Source: Cytospora piceicola
Taxonomy: Eukaryota; Ascomycota; Sordariomycetes; Diaporthales; Cytosporaceae
Length of the DNA: 64,000 nt
Direction of reading: 5' to 3'
Assembly: GCA_023375675.1 (NCBI GenBank)
Contig: JALQBC010000006.1
Coordinates: 1,426,001 to 1,490,000, forward strand
Shown here: piece after piece, positions 24,889 through 37,219 of the stretch
How positions within the stretch are numbered: position 1 is the first letter of the stretch
How the letters are laid out: every line of letters starts with the position of its first letter
Program-made: the position numbers and the translations under genes
Notes under the pieces: model-generated
Told to the model about the DNA's origin: nothing
The model's input: only the letters and a program-made list of their open reading frames with translations
Database searches by the model: none

Positions 24889-27800
24889 TAGTATTTCAGG
24901 AACATTTGAAGGGCCACCAACAATGCTGTGGGCGTATGTACGGTGTCTGGTTGCCGAAATTTTCCTTTCGTAAGAATCTTCTTCTCTATTCCACGAAAGG
25001 CTGCCACCAGAATGTCGTCACCGTTCTTGATAGCCATATCGAGAGGGTTGGGACCGGAAGGGGGGTGGATGTCTGCACCATGCGCAATGAGATATAGGCA
25101 TATTAGAGTCTTGCCCTTTTGCAAAGCAGTCTGGAGTAAGAATCGGGAAGAATCCAGCGCCAGGGTAGCCGGGAATGGTCCAGCATTATGATTGGCGCCA
25201 AATTTGAGAAGTAGGGAGACCCAATCATCATCCATGTTACTCTGGATTGCCATGCAGAGTAGCGAGGTCCCGTCAGTCACAGGTACGTTGACGGCACCAT
25301 ACTTGCAGAGAAGCTCAACCATGTCTTTGTGTTGGCGTACCAAAGCCCATTGTATGGCTGGGCACCCTTGAAAAGACGACGAGGTAGCACTGGCACCTGC
25401 AGCAAGTAGATCCTTCGCAAGATCCACGTTCATACGGCGTACAGCCATCACGATCAGGGGTTCTCCCGGGTGATTGATTCCTAAGTTGGGGCGGAACGCC
25501 AGTATTTGTTTCAAGGATCTTTCTCTCCCGTGCCTCATAAGGTCCCTGAGGGCGTTCGGAACAAAATCAAGCTGTAGTAATTCTCTCGCCGGCTGGTCCG
25601 ACAAAAGAATCTCCAAGACTTTGGATATTTTCATATCGGTGTCATCTGAAGTGATCAACGAAGTGATTATATTCTGGACCGATGTAGTTCCCGTCTTGTG
25701 GTGAGGTATGGTTGGGTCAGCATCCAAAGCGCAAAGTTCCTTGACTTCCTCAACCAAGTCGATTCCCTGAGTGACGGCTGGTGTCGCATTGTGGTAGAGC
25801 TCGGTGAGTTGGGCCAATATATCTCCAAGCCATGTACCATGTATGCTATGATATCGCCTGAGATGCCCCGTAACCTCTAATAGTCGCGAAATATTGCGTA
25901 TCTTGATTGCAGGGTTGATAAGAATGTTGAGAAATCCAGCCTCATGTCCATGCGCAACGGACCATCTCAATGCTGGATAAGGATCCTTCGTCAGGTTCGG
26001 GAAGGGTGTTGCTGTGACCACAGTCCCTCCATACAGGAGCGACCACAACAACTCCCAACTGTTGCGGCAAAGCTGATCTTCCTTATTGAAGCATCTAGTG
26101 TGCAAAAACCAATTATTGACTGCATAGTTCTTAAAGCACAATGGATCAAGGTGGTCCTGCATGCGTATAGCTTGGATTTCCGATGCGACGCGTCCGATGT
26201 CAAATAGGGCTGCTGCTGAACGCGTGCGTTCCCTGGATTTGAGAAACTGGGTCACACGGCTAACGAGCGCAGTGCCAAGTTCCTGACTCGTCAGTGTATT
26301 CACCTTCCCTACCAATTCGTCGCCTCTAATATTCCTCGTCACGGTGAGGCGGGAGTCAAAGATGGCCAGATGCAAGTACGTGACACATACTGATCCAATG
26401 AAATTCTCAGCATCTTGACTGTTAAAGTGATAAGGATCTGTGTCTGGTCTCGTTGCTCGAGATAGTAGATGGCTGATGACGCTGTGGTGGATGAATCGAA
26501 CCTTGTTGTCTTCTTCGTCGAGTTCCAACAGATTACCGCCACACAGCGAGACGAGCTGAGAACCATCGTGAGGAAGTCTGGCCGGACGCCAGATGGGGTC
26601 ACCAGGGGTGATTGTCAAGGCAACCCTAAGTTCGTCCAAGGTAAGGGAAGATACGGCAGCCAGGACTATTTTCATAATGTTGCCCTGGTATCTTCTATCG
26701 GTAATTCCTTCTAGAGCTCGTTCGAAAGCCTCGGGTAGGTCCTTGGGAAGATTCGTGATTAAGCTTAGTATTTGCTCGTCTGTCATGACAGCCTGTGCAT
26801 TGCTCGGAAATATTGCCTCGAGCTGGAGAGATACCCATAAATACCTAAGATTGTTCAGCAGGGCGTTCTCCTGGGCTTGTGATGGTGGATAGTTAAGTTG
26901 GGTGCACTGACATTCCCTGTGACAGCTTCATGAGTTTTGCCATGACTTGATCTTCAAGCTCGCTACTTAGATATCCACTTGCATTTCGGCGCCTGACTTC
27001 TTTCATAATATAGGCTTGGATCTCTTCATCATGTTTGCTTTCGTCAAGTGAAATGTGAAACTCGGCGGGGAGGTTGGTCCTGGCAAGTCGCTCGAATCGC
27101 GACTCTGACCGCGTAGAATAGCACAACAAGATGGCGCGGTCTTCCACCAGACGGCTAAGGCACAAAAGAACGTCGTTGATTTCTTCGTCGGGACAGTCTT
27201 CAAGCCCATCTATGACGATGGCATACTTTCTATTTCGGGGTGCGAGTTCGAGGATGATATTCAGAATGCCATCCGGGCTCAAAACTCCAGACAGTGCATC
27301 GTGTTGTCCAGCCAGGGCGTCCCAGAGGACCTCCTTAGCCGGTAGGCCGTTGAGTATATGGAATGCAATGCTTCCGAGTATATTCGCAGCTTTGAGGGTG
27401 TCGGGCTCCTTAAAAGTACAGAAGAAGAAAGCACATGGCTGCTGAATGTTGATATCGGCTGCTATGCTTGCCAGAGCCACCGTCTTTCCGCTGCCCAGTT
27501 TGCCGCTGATGCAAATTGTGGATGATTTACACATTTCACTCCAATGCTGGTAGTGCTGCATCTCGCGAATCCAGTTGCAAGTTCCCTTGCGGCGTTGTCG
27601 TCTCCACGTGGTGTCGTACTGGGCTTGTCCTGGTGATAGCCTCTGGAGCGTTCGGTATTTGAAGTCGTCGACTCTACTCCGGTCTGTATTCAGAAAAGAC
27701 TTGGTAGCTAAGTACTGGGCTGTCTGTTGTATGATGTAACCTCGCTCTATCATTTCCTTCTGGATAGTGCCAAATTCTGCGTCGAAGGAAGACCCAAGTG

Positions 27801-28452
27801 ATGAGAAAAATTGGGCGGTGAGGCCTTTCCGAGTGAATAGGACAACCTTCTGGCAAAGCCTCATAAGCACTATAAGGTATTCACATAGATGATTCTGCAG
27901 GACTTCTGAGCTGCTGAAAAGCTCAACGTAGTCTTTATGGAGGGTCCACGATGTGCTGAGGTTCATGAACAGGGTCGATAGCTTCTCAAAGTAGCCAAGG
28001 AAATTCGTGGCAGCCTAGAGCCGGTACGTCAACTCAACACCTGTGGAAAGATTTCGGCGTTTGTCGGGGTTTGATATGAAACCAGAAGGATACCATACCA
28101 GTAGTGATATTCTCATAGCACACCAGACGCCTGTAGCAATGAGGTTTTGAGATCCGCCGATCATCACATCTCCAATACTAGCAAACATCTGCAAGCGCGA
28201 CAAGAAGCTGTGAACCTTGGTTCCATACGCCCTCCACGTTGAATGTCGGCGCTCGCCATCCTTGTTGATCTCCTCTGTCACCTTTACAACGTCGAGTCCT
28301 GATATTTGAGTGTTGCTAGCGTTCTGCATACGTCGAAAATCGTGTTTATGTTCCTTGTCGAGAGCCTGCGCAAACTCAGAAATCGCCACCCCAAGGCGCA
28401 CCTGAGGCTTCAAGCGGCCGCTCAAGACCAACTGTTTCGACATGTTCTTCAT
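24888..28452 (-). CDS. NACHT-ankyrin (fungal NLR-like) protein, truncated by a transposon (3 exons)
   Basis: Exons 28452-28099, 28014-26912 and 26844-24888 give 1137 residues ending at a TAA made by the transposon edge. The N-terminal region (RLKPQVRLGVAISEF..., WRAYGTKV, GDVMIGGSQNLIATGVW) matches the domain that precedes NACHT in many fungal NLR-like proteins (DUF7708 from memory). The NACHT domain shows Walker A SGKLGSGKTV (about 27483-27512) and Walker B YAIVIDGLED (about 27196-27231). GMYLWVSLQLEAI spans the second splice site; FIHHSVISHLL lies in the winged-helix region. Ankyrin units begin in the last 250 residues (LAKDLLAAGASA, MVELLCKYGAV, VSLLLKFGANHN). Intron 1 is GTATGG...CTCTAG, intron 2 GTCAGT...CTTAG. 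The pre-insertion protein would be about 1411 residues. The start at 28452 is the first ATG after an in-frame stop. Such proteins sense non-self and trigger cell death; the role of this one is unknown. Confidence 0.85.
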
Positions 28453-30087
28453 CTCAGCTGTACTCACGGCCTCTGAGTTTCCTTAATAATAGTGATCTCA
28501 ACACTTAATCTGAACTGGGTGTCGGTAGAATCGCTGCATTACAACGCGAGCAAAAGAGCGAGAATCAATAGCAATCAAGGTCGGCGTGAGGTCAGTAATT
28601 GAATGGGCTGGACAACCTTAGAAGCAACATTTCAGCCGCTGGTCCAGGAAACTAACCGACTGGACTTGCTTACCTTGCAGTAATGTGCATATACTACCTG
28701 AGCCACACCAGCGAAGCGACGAATGGTGATGGGTCCTGTCATCTACCCTAAGGTACTCTCGCATTCCACTGCACACTGAACCTTGCCTCGTTGAGGCAGA
28801 GTCAGATGTTGAAAAATGCCAACCACACCAGCAAGGCATACTCGAGGGGAAATCCGTGGCCAGAACAGAGTTTGCTCCTGGGGGGGGGGATTTGGAGTAC
28901 TGCAATCGTTTTCGGAACCCCACCCTCGACCCTCGGGGTGGCCTCTGTATGCTGGCGGCAAATTGCCGTCGACGCTTACTTACTGGATCACACATGTGTC
29001 TCGCCGCTCAGTCATTCAAGTCACATGTGGAACTGTAAGTCTTTGTTTTCGGGGGGCATGCTCAAGTAGTGGCTCACTCCTGTCGCTGATGCTATCGAGT
29101 GGCTAAACTTTGGAGCAACCCGTGAACATGCAGGACAAGGACAACGTGAAGCTGTAAGTTTTTGTCTGCACCTGTGCTGTCTCAATTCGTGGATGAACGA
29201 GATTACTAGTCGGAGTTCTGCTCGGGCTCATAATTATAGATATTTAGCCGAAAAAGACAACAAGAGAAGAGGCTGGAACAGCGTTAATGAACCAACGTCT
29301 AATGTGCCAGTTTGACGACATTTCACAAGCGTCTTAGTTGCCGCGCAGATCTTCTTCTTGATATCTCCCATAGCCTCAAGTGGGTGTTGATACCGTTGCT
29401 TGCCGAGTTCTCTGGCCCATCATGTCAATAAACTTTCAAGTTAACATGGTTTGCAGAACGTGCTGTTGCCTGCACGCAATCTGGCGCTACATCTGTAGAT
29501 CTGCCGAACCCCACGGGGTAATCCTGACGGGAGGTGTCACCATTACCTTCTCTCCGCAAATGATCTGCTAGCAACGCCCAGCATGACCTAAACTGGTCAC
29601 CAAACCGCCCAAAAGAAGACTACCAACCAATCATGGTCGTTTGTTTTGTCTTTCTGGTCCTTGCGGCTCCAACACCTATCCAATTGTATGTCCGAGAGCG
29701 TGTGGTGCGACGTGCTTGTTCCTGGAGGGACCCGGTGTAGAGTTGTAGGATTGAAGATGCCCCGTCGTCTTCTGGAGATGATTGGCCTCCTGGCCGGACA
29801 TTATCGGCGGATGTTTCCTCTGAGGAATGCTCATGAGACACACCACGCGCCATCCCCGCATGCCATATACGGGAACTGTGGAAAATGATCAGAGTCGAAT
29901 GTGATCTTCTGGAACACGGTAGAACATAGCCGCAGCTGAAAGAGACAAATAGGAGATTGCTCCCTCGAGGCTGATGTATCGTGATACTGCCAGTCTACAA
30001 CCAAGTCCTCTGCGCTTCACTTTATCCTTCCAGACACGATTGGGACACGGGTGTCTCTAGTGCGTCCCAGCCTTTACCACCACCAAG
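28453..30087. other. Intergenic region between NACHT-ankyrin gene and cutinase
   Basis: Divergent promoter space of 1.6 kb with no supported gene. Two splice-donor-like CTGTAAGT sequences occur at about 29037 and 29150 but no coding exon matches them. A short G run lies at about 28880. Confidence 0.45.
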
Positions 30088-31026
30088 ATGAAGCCCATAA
30101 GCTTTCTTCCGGTGCTCGCCATGGGCTCACATGGCCTCAGGCTTCCGGCCTCGTCTCTTGCGACCCGCAGCCAGAGGCTCGACGTGAACAATCTGCTGAG
30201 CTTGATATCGATGCTCTTCCCCTTCGACACGACACTTGAGGCAGCGCAGGGGCTCATCGCGGCAGCGGACCAAGTGCTAGCCAACATGGAGGGATTCGAA
30301 ACGACACGGGAGGACCTCAACAATGGCGTGTGCGGCGACGTGCTTGTGATCTTTGCCAGAGGAACCAACGAGCCAGGAAATGTTGGGGGCTTGGTCGGGC
30401 CCGAGCTGTTCGTGGCGCTCGAGGATACTCTGGGGAGTGGATACAAGCTGGCGGCCCAGGGGGTGGATAATTATGGTGCGACGATCACGGGGTATCTCCA
30501 GGGGGGAGAGCCGGTGGCGAGCGTGGAGATGTGAGTGCTTGTTGTCTCTGAAGATGTCTACACCGTGACCTATAAAACGCCCTATATGCTGATGGGGGAA
30601 TAATAGGGCTGCCCTTGTAGCTCAGGCTTTCGCCAAATGCCCCGGGACCAAGGTCGTCATGAGCGGATACTCTCAAGGCGGACAGATCGTGCACAATGCG
30701 GCCAGGCTTCTTCCACCAGAGATGATGCAGGCGGTCAGTTCGGTGGTGATATTCGGAGACCCATGTCTGTCGTATCCCTTCTCTCCTTTTCCTCTGTTCT
30801 TTTCATCCTTGGTGTGTTACGTCAATGCCTCTTTGCTGACAGTCCCCTTCCCCGTATAGACAGTTCCCAAAGCGTGCTCAATGCTAACCAGAGCAGGGTT
30901 TTGATCTTGTGTTATCCGGAGGACGATATCTGCCGAGACGGGGACATTGTTGTCTTGGAACACCTGACGTATTCTGCGTATGCATACTCAGCAGCGGCCT
31001 TCATCGTATCAAATGCTGGGTTGTGA
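30088..31026 (+). CDS. Cutinase (3 exons), secreted
   Basis: Exons 30088-30530, 30607-30764 and 30860-31026 give 255 residues. Cutinases are serine esterases of the alpha/beta-hydrolase fold that cleave the plant cuticle polyester. The serine nucleophile is Ser170 in GYSQGG, Asp222 sits in C218-YPED-DIC225 and His235 in LEHLTY; the spacing of Asp and His within and after the second disulfide matches family members. The first cysteine pair is in GVCGDVLVIFARGT and KCPGTKV. The N-terminus MKPISFLPVLAMGSHG is a short hydrophobic stretch that may be the signal peptide, though weak. Intron 1 is GTGAGT...ATAG; intron 2 uses a less common GTCTGT donor. Expression is probably induced by plant material, but no site was identified. 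Confidence 0.92.
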
Positions 31027-31454
31027 TGTAGGGAAGTTTCGTATATTTGTCCTGTGTGTCGTCCTGTTTTGTTCGGTCGACCGTCTGAGAATGGGTCAGT
31101 TAAGAGGAGGGTTGGGGTTCAGCTGACCGAGGGCCCCACCGGAGCTTTTGCTCCTCCAACCTCAGGCTCGCATTTCGTCACCCTGACGACTTGGCCGTCA
31201 TTGGTACGTACTTTCTACATGCTTTATATCAATACTAGCAATACAGCTTCACCACTGGAGTTTGTGCACGGAACATGGACTGGATAACAGATATCGTGTT
31301 AGGTAAGGGCTATACATGCCTAGGTATGTAAGAACAGGCTGAAGATGTTGTATGATCGCATTGATCTCTTTATTAGTTGTCATCGTAAATTCTTCCTGCT
31401 GTCGTCTCTCCCTTTTGCTCCCTCCTGGTTACTTCTGTCTGCACCGTCAACGTC
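31027..31454. other. Intergenic region between cutinase and SDR gene
   Basis: Holds the cutinase 3' UTR and the promoter and leader of the SDR. The last 80 bp are CT-rich. No gene is seen. Confidence 0.5.
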
Positions 31455-32659
31455 ATGATTCCCTCAGTCGCCCGCGTTTCCCTCCTCCAGAGCAGTGGCA
31501 CAATAAAACAGCAATTCTCCTCTACCATAGCTAAAGTCAGAGCAACTTCAACCCAATTTCACTCATCTTCGATACCCAGATCACTTGTTTCAACATCCAC
31601 CACACACTCAACCCTCCCTCGACCAAGAACAACTCGCAAACCCACTTCCAATTCCATACCAGTCTCACGCAACCAGGCATCCACAATGGCCACGCAAAGT
31701 GTAGCAGCAGCCAACCATGTTGAGCTCAACCGCAACAGTCTCTTCAACATGAAGGGCCGTGTCGCCCTTGTAACGGGTGGTGGTTCGGGCATCGGCCTGA
31801 TGATCACTCAGGCCCTCGCCGTCAACGGTGCTAAGGTTTACATCACAGGCCGTACGGAGGAGAAGCTGGACCACGTTGTTGAGACCTACAACAAGGACAT
31901 TGAGGGCGAGATCATTGCCCTGAGTGGCTACGATGTGACGAAGAAGGACCACATATCCAAGCTGGTCAAGGAGATTGAGAGCCGCGAGGAGTGTCTCTGC
32001 ATTCTGGTCAACAACGCCGGCATCAGCAGCAGCACTGTGACTACCGAGACCAAGACGGCGACCGAGATGAAGCAGAACCTCTTTGATACCGAGTCGAGCA
32101 ACTTTGAGGATTGGACCAGCGTATTCAGCACCAATGTTGCAGCTGTCTTCTTCACTTCTGGTAAGCCCTTGTCTTCGGACATCACACCTTGGTGATATCC
32201 CCATTACTATCAGCCACTGACACCACCGTTCTAGCTGCCTTCCTGCCCCTTCTGCAAAAGTCTACCGAGCGCCACGAGGGCTGGTCCGGCACTATCCTCA
32301 ACATCACATCCATCTCCGGCATGATCCAGGGTGCCCAGCACCACTTCGCCTACAACGCCTCCAAGGGCGCCGCCATCCACCTTTCTAGGATGCTCGCCTC
32401 CGAGATTCAACAGAACGGTCACAAGATCCGCGTCAACGGCCTTGCCCCCGGCGTATTCCCCTCCGAGATGACCGCCGGCGAGTCTGACGAGTTCCAGAAG
32501 AGCCACATCCCCAAGGACAAGTACGCCAAGGTCCCAGCTCAACGCCCAGGACGTGACGTCGACATGGCCCAGGCTGCGTTGTTTGCCGTGTCGAACCAGT
32601 ACCTGAACGGTCAGAACTTTGCCGTTGATGGTGGCTACACCCTGGCGGCAGGATACTAA
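31455..32659 (+). CDS. Short-chain dehydrogenase/reductase with probable mitochondrial presequence (2 exons)
   Basis: Exons 31455-32160 and 32235-32659 give 376 residues; the intron is GTAAGC...TTCTAG. The Rossmann fold begins with VALVTGGGSGIG (glycine motif 107-114), then VNNAG, the active-site serine in TSISG (261/263) and Y275-NAS-K279, so this is a classical NAD(P)(H)-dependent SDR. The end FAVDGGYTLAAGY is also typical. The overall pattern is like 3-oxoacyl-ACP reductase or RhlG-like enzymes, but the substrate cannot be set from sequence. Residues 1-77 contain no Asp or Glu and many Ser, Thr and Arg, as in mitochondrial presequences. A second ATG at 31686 in a strong context (CCACAATGG) would give a 299-residue form without it. 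Confidence 0.9.
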
Positions 32660-34743
32660 GCAGTTCCATTGGGAGGGGACCTGGAAGCATTTTGATTTGA
32701 TTTATGGCATGGAGCGATGTCTGGCGGAGGATTCAATGTTACCAAAGCATGTTGTTGAGCTAGCATAGCTCCATGTATGACACTTTGTCTGACACTGCCA
32801 GAATTGGCACTGAATAAAAAAGAAACAATACCCAACAACAAGGCTCCCATCAGCATCTCTCTTCGTACCCATCGAAAGAGGATCAATAAAGCGGACCACA
32901 GTACTACCAGTTGACCCCTGCAAACTCCTTTGATTTTACAGTCCTTTCTATGGCCGCTGTCGTGGTACCAGCCGAAAGGATGAGAGTCCTGCTTTTCCAA
33001 TCCACGGACCTTCGCAGCTTGGGGGTTAGTATCCATCACTGCCAGTCCATGAAGACAATTTCATCACACTGAAACGCGCACTGGAATACTCATCCACAAG
33101 GTGGATAGTTTGAAGAAAGCGACTCGTCACCAAGGCCTCAATTGTAGTAACAGGGGTAGATCTCAAAAATCCCGGCAATGTGCTCTTCCCGATCTGAGAC
33201 AGCGGCCCGTCCCAATTCCAAAATACATACATATTCGTGCTAAGTACACACATGCATACTGTACACCGTAGCAGTAGGGCCATGCACACGGAAAGAAGAA
33301 GAAAAAACTAAAAATTCACAAGGGTCCACACACCTGGGGCAACCGTTGAGAAGATCTCCACACTAATGAAGGCGGGTAGGCGGGCAGGGGAGGCGGGAAG
33401 CTGCGGTAGCGAGCGGGCTGCTCCAGGGCTTGGGCGGGAAATAGATTGGCGAGATTGATTGACATACATATATGTACATACATACATTCCCGCGCTGGTG
33501 CTGCTGGCTGGCTTGCTGCTTGCTGTGTGCCGATTTGTCGAATTTCCGGGACCAGGTTCGATAGGGCTGAGATGGGGCACACTCCCCGGACGACCACGGA
33601 CTGCGATCGACCTACATAAAATGAAAGATGACGAGTCAGTGGTTCTCATGTTCACGATGTTGTCAAGTCACACGTGCCAGAAGCCCAAAAATAGGTTTGT
33701 TATCCAGCTTCAATTGCTCTTCAATCCGCATCCGCTAGCAAGTATCAGGGACGGAGCACTTGAGGAGCTAAACTCTCAGTGAGCCTATTACCTAGAAAAG
33801 CGTATCCTCGTCTGTGCCAATCTTGCGCCTCTGGGGCGGCGGATCCTGAGGTCAAGTCCGACGAATTATCCCTCCTTCCACTCTAACCACCCCGCTGGGC
33901 GCTGGCGTCTCTTCATGAGAAAGCCAGCATGACTGACCGCCACGTCCTCGTTCGATCCGCAGGACCGGGTAACTCATCTATGCCCAGGCCGTCAAAAGTC
34001 GACATCAAGGGGAAAATCCGAGACCAAAAATAACACGTCTGGCCCTCTTAAAGGGAAATTGTAAACAAATTCAGGGGGTTGGGTGTGGGTATATTGAGGG
34101 GGTAAGAAAATGATCATGTCCGTGATGTCCAATCTCTGTGAGAACTCCGTAGCCATAACCGAAAACCAGACCCGAAGAAAACAAGCCTAACTGAGCAGAG
34201 GAAAGGGAAATCAGGAGTGAAAAGCAACGCCGCCGTTACATGCATGTCCGACCATCAGTGTGGTTCAGTGAGTGGCAAGTCCTGGCCACATAGGTATCAA
34301 GACCGTTCAAATAGCAGATAAAACAAAAAACAAACAGCAAACCGGCCTGTAACCCCGACCTATAAAGTAGGTTGCCCAATAAACCTGACCAAATATGCAA
34401 AGTGGAGATCCAAGAGAATTTGGAGTGGAGGAGGACGAAACTGAGTCCGCGAAAAGGTGATCAGTGTTGTGTGGCGTCGGGGGGTGGTTGTTGTCTCATG
34501 CTCCGGGTATCATGTGTAAGAGTATCTTATGCCGTGGTGTATCGTGTATCAGTAAAGCGAAAAGCATAAATCCATAGGAAGGATTTATCTCCAGAAACGT
34601 CCTTGAGGCCGGTCTGAAGATAGGGGTCCCGGTCCTCTATCGTTCCGGACAGTCGGCGGGGAAGTAAAACAAGGGAAAAGTAACCGGGGTTCGGGCCCCG
34701 GTCCCGAAAAGCGGCTAATATAATTAGGAGCCACTGCCGTGAC
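32660..34743. other. Convergent intergenic region
   Basis: 2.1 kb between the 3' ends of the SDR and SWIRM genes. No gene is seen; a tract of (ACAT)n-like repeats lies at about 33461-33487 on the plus strand. Confidence 0.5.
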
Positions 34744-35988
34744 TTAGTGAGCAGGAGCAGGCCGGTCCAGAACCCACTTCTTGTCGAACCAACCGACCTT
34801 CTCGTAGGCCGTGTGCAGCTTCGAGGCCTTGTTGACGTCGATCTTGCACGCCTGCTGGGCATGGGTCTTGCGGAACTCCTTGCTCTTGTGGTAGTACTCC
34901 AGGCGGGCCTCGAAGATCCGGCGCTTGCTGGTGAGATACGTAGCGCAGTCCAGCCTCAGGCTTGCCGCGAGCTGGAGCTCGTCGGGGTGGAGCAGATGTC
35001 GGTATGGGTCCTTGCTGAGGTCCAGGGCATTGCCCTTCCAGTCGACCTTGAGGCTGTTGGGCCTGTCGGGCAGGGAGCTCACTGGCGGGCAGTAGTCAGG
35101 GATGGAGTTGAAGTCCTTGTCCTCGCGGTTTGGAGGGACAAGCCTGCTGCGAGGCTCAGGCGTCGAGCTAACTCGTCGAGAGGGCTTGGCCGTTTGGGCC
35201 CGGGCTGGACGCGGTCCCGTCGTTGGCTTCGTCACCTTGGAGGGGCTCCGGGGAGAGGTTGCATGCTTGACAATATTGGATTTCGCAATGATTGTGCCTG
35301 AAGGCCGCGCCATCAAAGGCTTGGCGTGAATGACAGACTGGGTGGCCGCCTTCGCCTTCGAGTATGTGGGGTTGAGAAGGGCACGCGCTTCAGCATCTCG
35401 CTTCAATTCCTCCCGATTCCTCCTGAGCAATCCACGAGGGTCCCGTTGGTATATCTGGTAGAGGTTTTCTTTGAGATACAGGGCCAATTCGTAGTCCTGC
35501 CGCTGTGGAGGCGTTACATGATCAGGGAGTGGAGACACCCTCCTCGCGGCGATGTGCTCGATGACGACGTTCTGTGCCTCAGGGCTAAGCCTGCGTTGGA
35601 CGAAGAGAGGCGACGAAGGGCTCGCGGGTGCCTCAGGGTAGAGAATAGGATCCTTCGCATCGTGTACTGTAGACGGACCATTGACCTGGTTGCCAGTCTT
35701 GGTCCATGGTGAAACGGGAGGCGAAGCTGGCAACTGGGGGTTGGCCTGCTTTGGTTTCGTCGGTGGTTGCATGCGGATGAGCTTGAGTGGCTCCGATACT
35801 TGGCGAAAGCTTTCAAGAGGCGCCTGCTCAGGGGGAGAGATCATGAGGTTGCTGATCGCAAGCGGGTTCTTCGATTGCATCGTTGCGGAGACCGACATTC
35901 TGGATTGACTCTGTGCGGAAAAGGATGGTGCAAATGCGTTCTCTGGATGAGTCCGGGGCATGCTCCCATCGAATTGGGGAGATACCAT
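34744..35988 (-). CDS. SWIRM-domain protein (FUN19-like)
   Basis: A single exon of 414 residues starts at the ATG at 35988 (context TCAAGATGG) and ends at 34744. The frame is open further upstream but has no other ATG. The N-terminal two thirds are Pro/Ser-rich and disordered, with a helix RQDYELALYLKENLYQIYQRDPRGLLRRNREELKRDAEARALLN in the middle. The last 110 residues (from LPDRPNSLKVDWKGNALDLSKDP to KVGWFDKKWVLDR) form a SWIRM domain. They include LHPDELQLAASLRL, the helix YLTSKRRIF and the long helix with RKTHAQQACKIDVNKASKL. SWIRM domains bind DNA or histone tails in chromatin complexes; stand-alone fungal proteins of this shape resemble yeast Fun19. The precise complex is unknown. Confidence 0.85.
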   Translation of the reverse strand: MVSPQFDGSMPRTHPENAFAPSFSAQSQSRMSVSATMQSKNPLAISNLMISPPEQAPLESFRQVSEPLKLIRMQPPTKPKQANPQLPASPPVSPWTKTGNQVNGPSTVHDAKDPILYPEAPASPSSPLFVQRRLSPEAQNVVIEHIAARRVSPLPDHVTPPQRQDYELALYLKENLYQIYQRDPRGLLRRNREELKRDAEARALLNPTYSKAKAATQSVIHAKPLMARPSGTIIAKSNIVKHATSPRSPSKVTKPTTGPRPARAQTAKPSRRVSSTPEPRSRLVPPNREDKDFNSIPDYCPPVSSLPDRPNSLKVDWKGNALDLSKDPYRHLLHPDELQLAASLRLDCATYLTSKRRIFEARLEYYHKSKEFRKTHAQQACKIDVNKASKLHTAYEKVGWFDKKWVLDRPAPAH

Positions 35989-37204
35989 CTTGACAGAACC
36001 AAGTAGCGGTGGGCCAGATGAATAATGGTGATGGGTATTCGGCCTGAGGTGGCAAGTTTCAGTTGCAGGCAGTAAGGTGCAATCAAGACCTGACACCTAA
36101 GGTTCAGGCGGAGTTATCGGTATTCACGGAAACAAAGACGTCGCGACGATGCTGCGACTTCAATGTTCGCGGGGTGAAATGGTCTTGGATGAGTGGGTAT
36201 GGATGTGGGCGTGGGTGTACATAGATTAAGCCACACCTCTTAACAGTACTGTATTGCGCCTGACTGTGATTCTGGCAATGGTGATCGTGGGTGAAGAAGG
36301 CGCGAGACAAACTGCCGAGCGTACGCTGTTGTGCGTATTTCAACAGTGAAACAACCTCTTCAATTGAAGACGGAAGAAATGATAAGTTTGCTTTGTTCGC
36401 AGCGTTGATATGTGTTTATAAAATCCAGCGGATTGAATGAGCCAGGAAGGGGAAGACAATCAAGGCGGGCGAAGTCAAGACCGGGGTGTGTGGGTGTTTA
36501 TGTAGGTAGGCAGGAGACGACCTCTCCGTCAGATTGTGGCAAAGAAGGGTGTGGCGGGTGGGGATAAATCCAGTATTTATTTGTCGTACAGGAGGGAACT
36601 GAATTGGTCAGCTGCACAAGCTAGTCGGTAGAGAATTGTGATAAATAAGTTGTAAAGAAACAGTGGTTTGAGTAGACAGAATGTGGAAGAATGATGGTTG
36701 AAATGGGAGAGTTGGTTGGTTGGGCGGAGCAGACAGACAGACAACTTGACCTAAATTCAGCACCGCCTGGCCGCGGCCTAGTAAAACCGAAAACCGTACG
36801 TACAGGTACAGATACATCCATCTGTACCGCACCGTATGGATGTACAATGCCTTCCGCCACATGCCTGCAGGAAGGCTCAGTCAAAGAGGCCGCAAGTGAC
36901 TTCTGTTGTTCTTGGTTGGTCCCCGTCATGGAGGGTGTCGCAAGAGTCACATTCTCATACTAACCCCACGCCCCATGGGTCCAACCCCTGTCGGCCCTTC
37001 CCAGCGCTCGGTACTTCTGATGTACTTCTGGCATTGAACGTGTCACTCGACCAATCCCAGTCATCTGCACCCGACGCTTGCCCACAACTACTACTAGTGT
37101 AGAGTATGCAGTCAGGCAACAATAATGAAACAATAATAAACAGAGAACCAGATTGCCCTTTTTTTTTTCCATGAACAAGGTTGAAGAAGGAAGAAAAGAG
37201 AAAA

Positions 37205-37219
37205 GGGGGGGGGGGGGGG
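37205..37219. repeat. G15 homopolymer
   Basis: Fifteen G in a row, flanked by purine-rich sequence. Confidence 0.9.

Noticed and set aside
29030..29160. Two CTGTAAGT donor-like sites suggesting a lost exon series
   Set aside because: No adjoining coding frame of useful length or matching acceptor-exon pair could be found.
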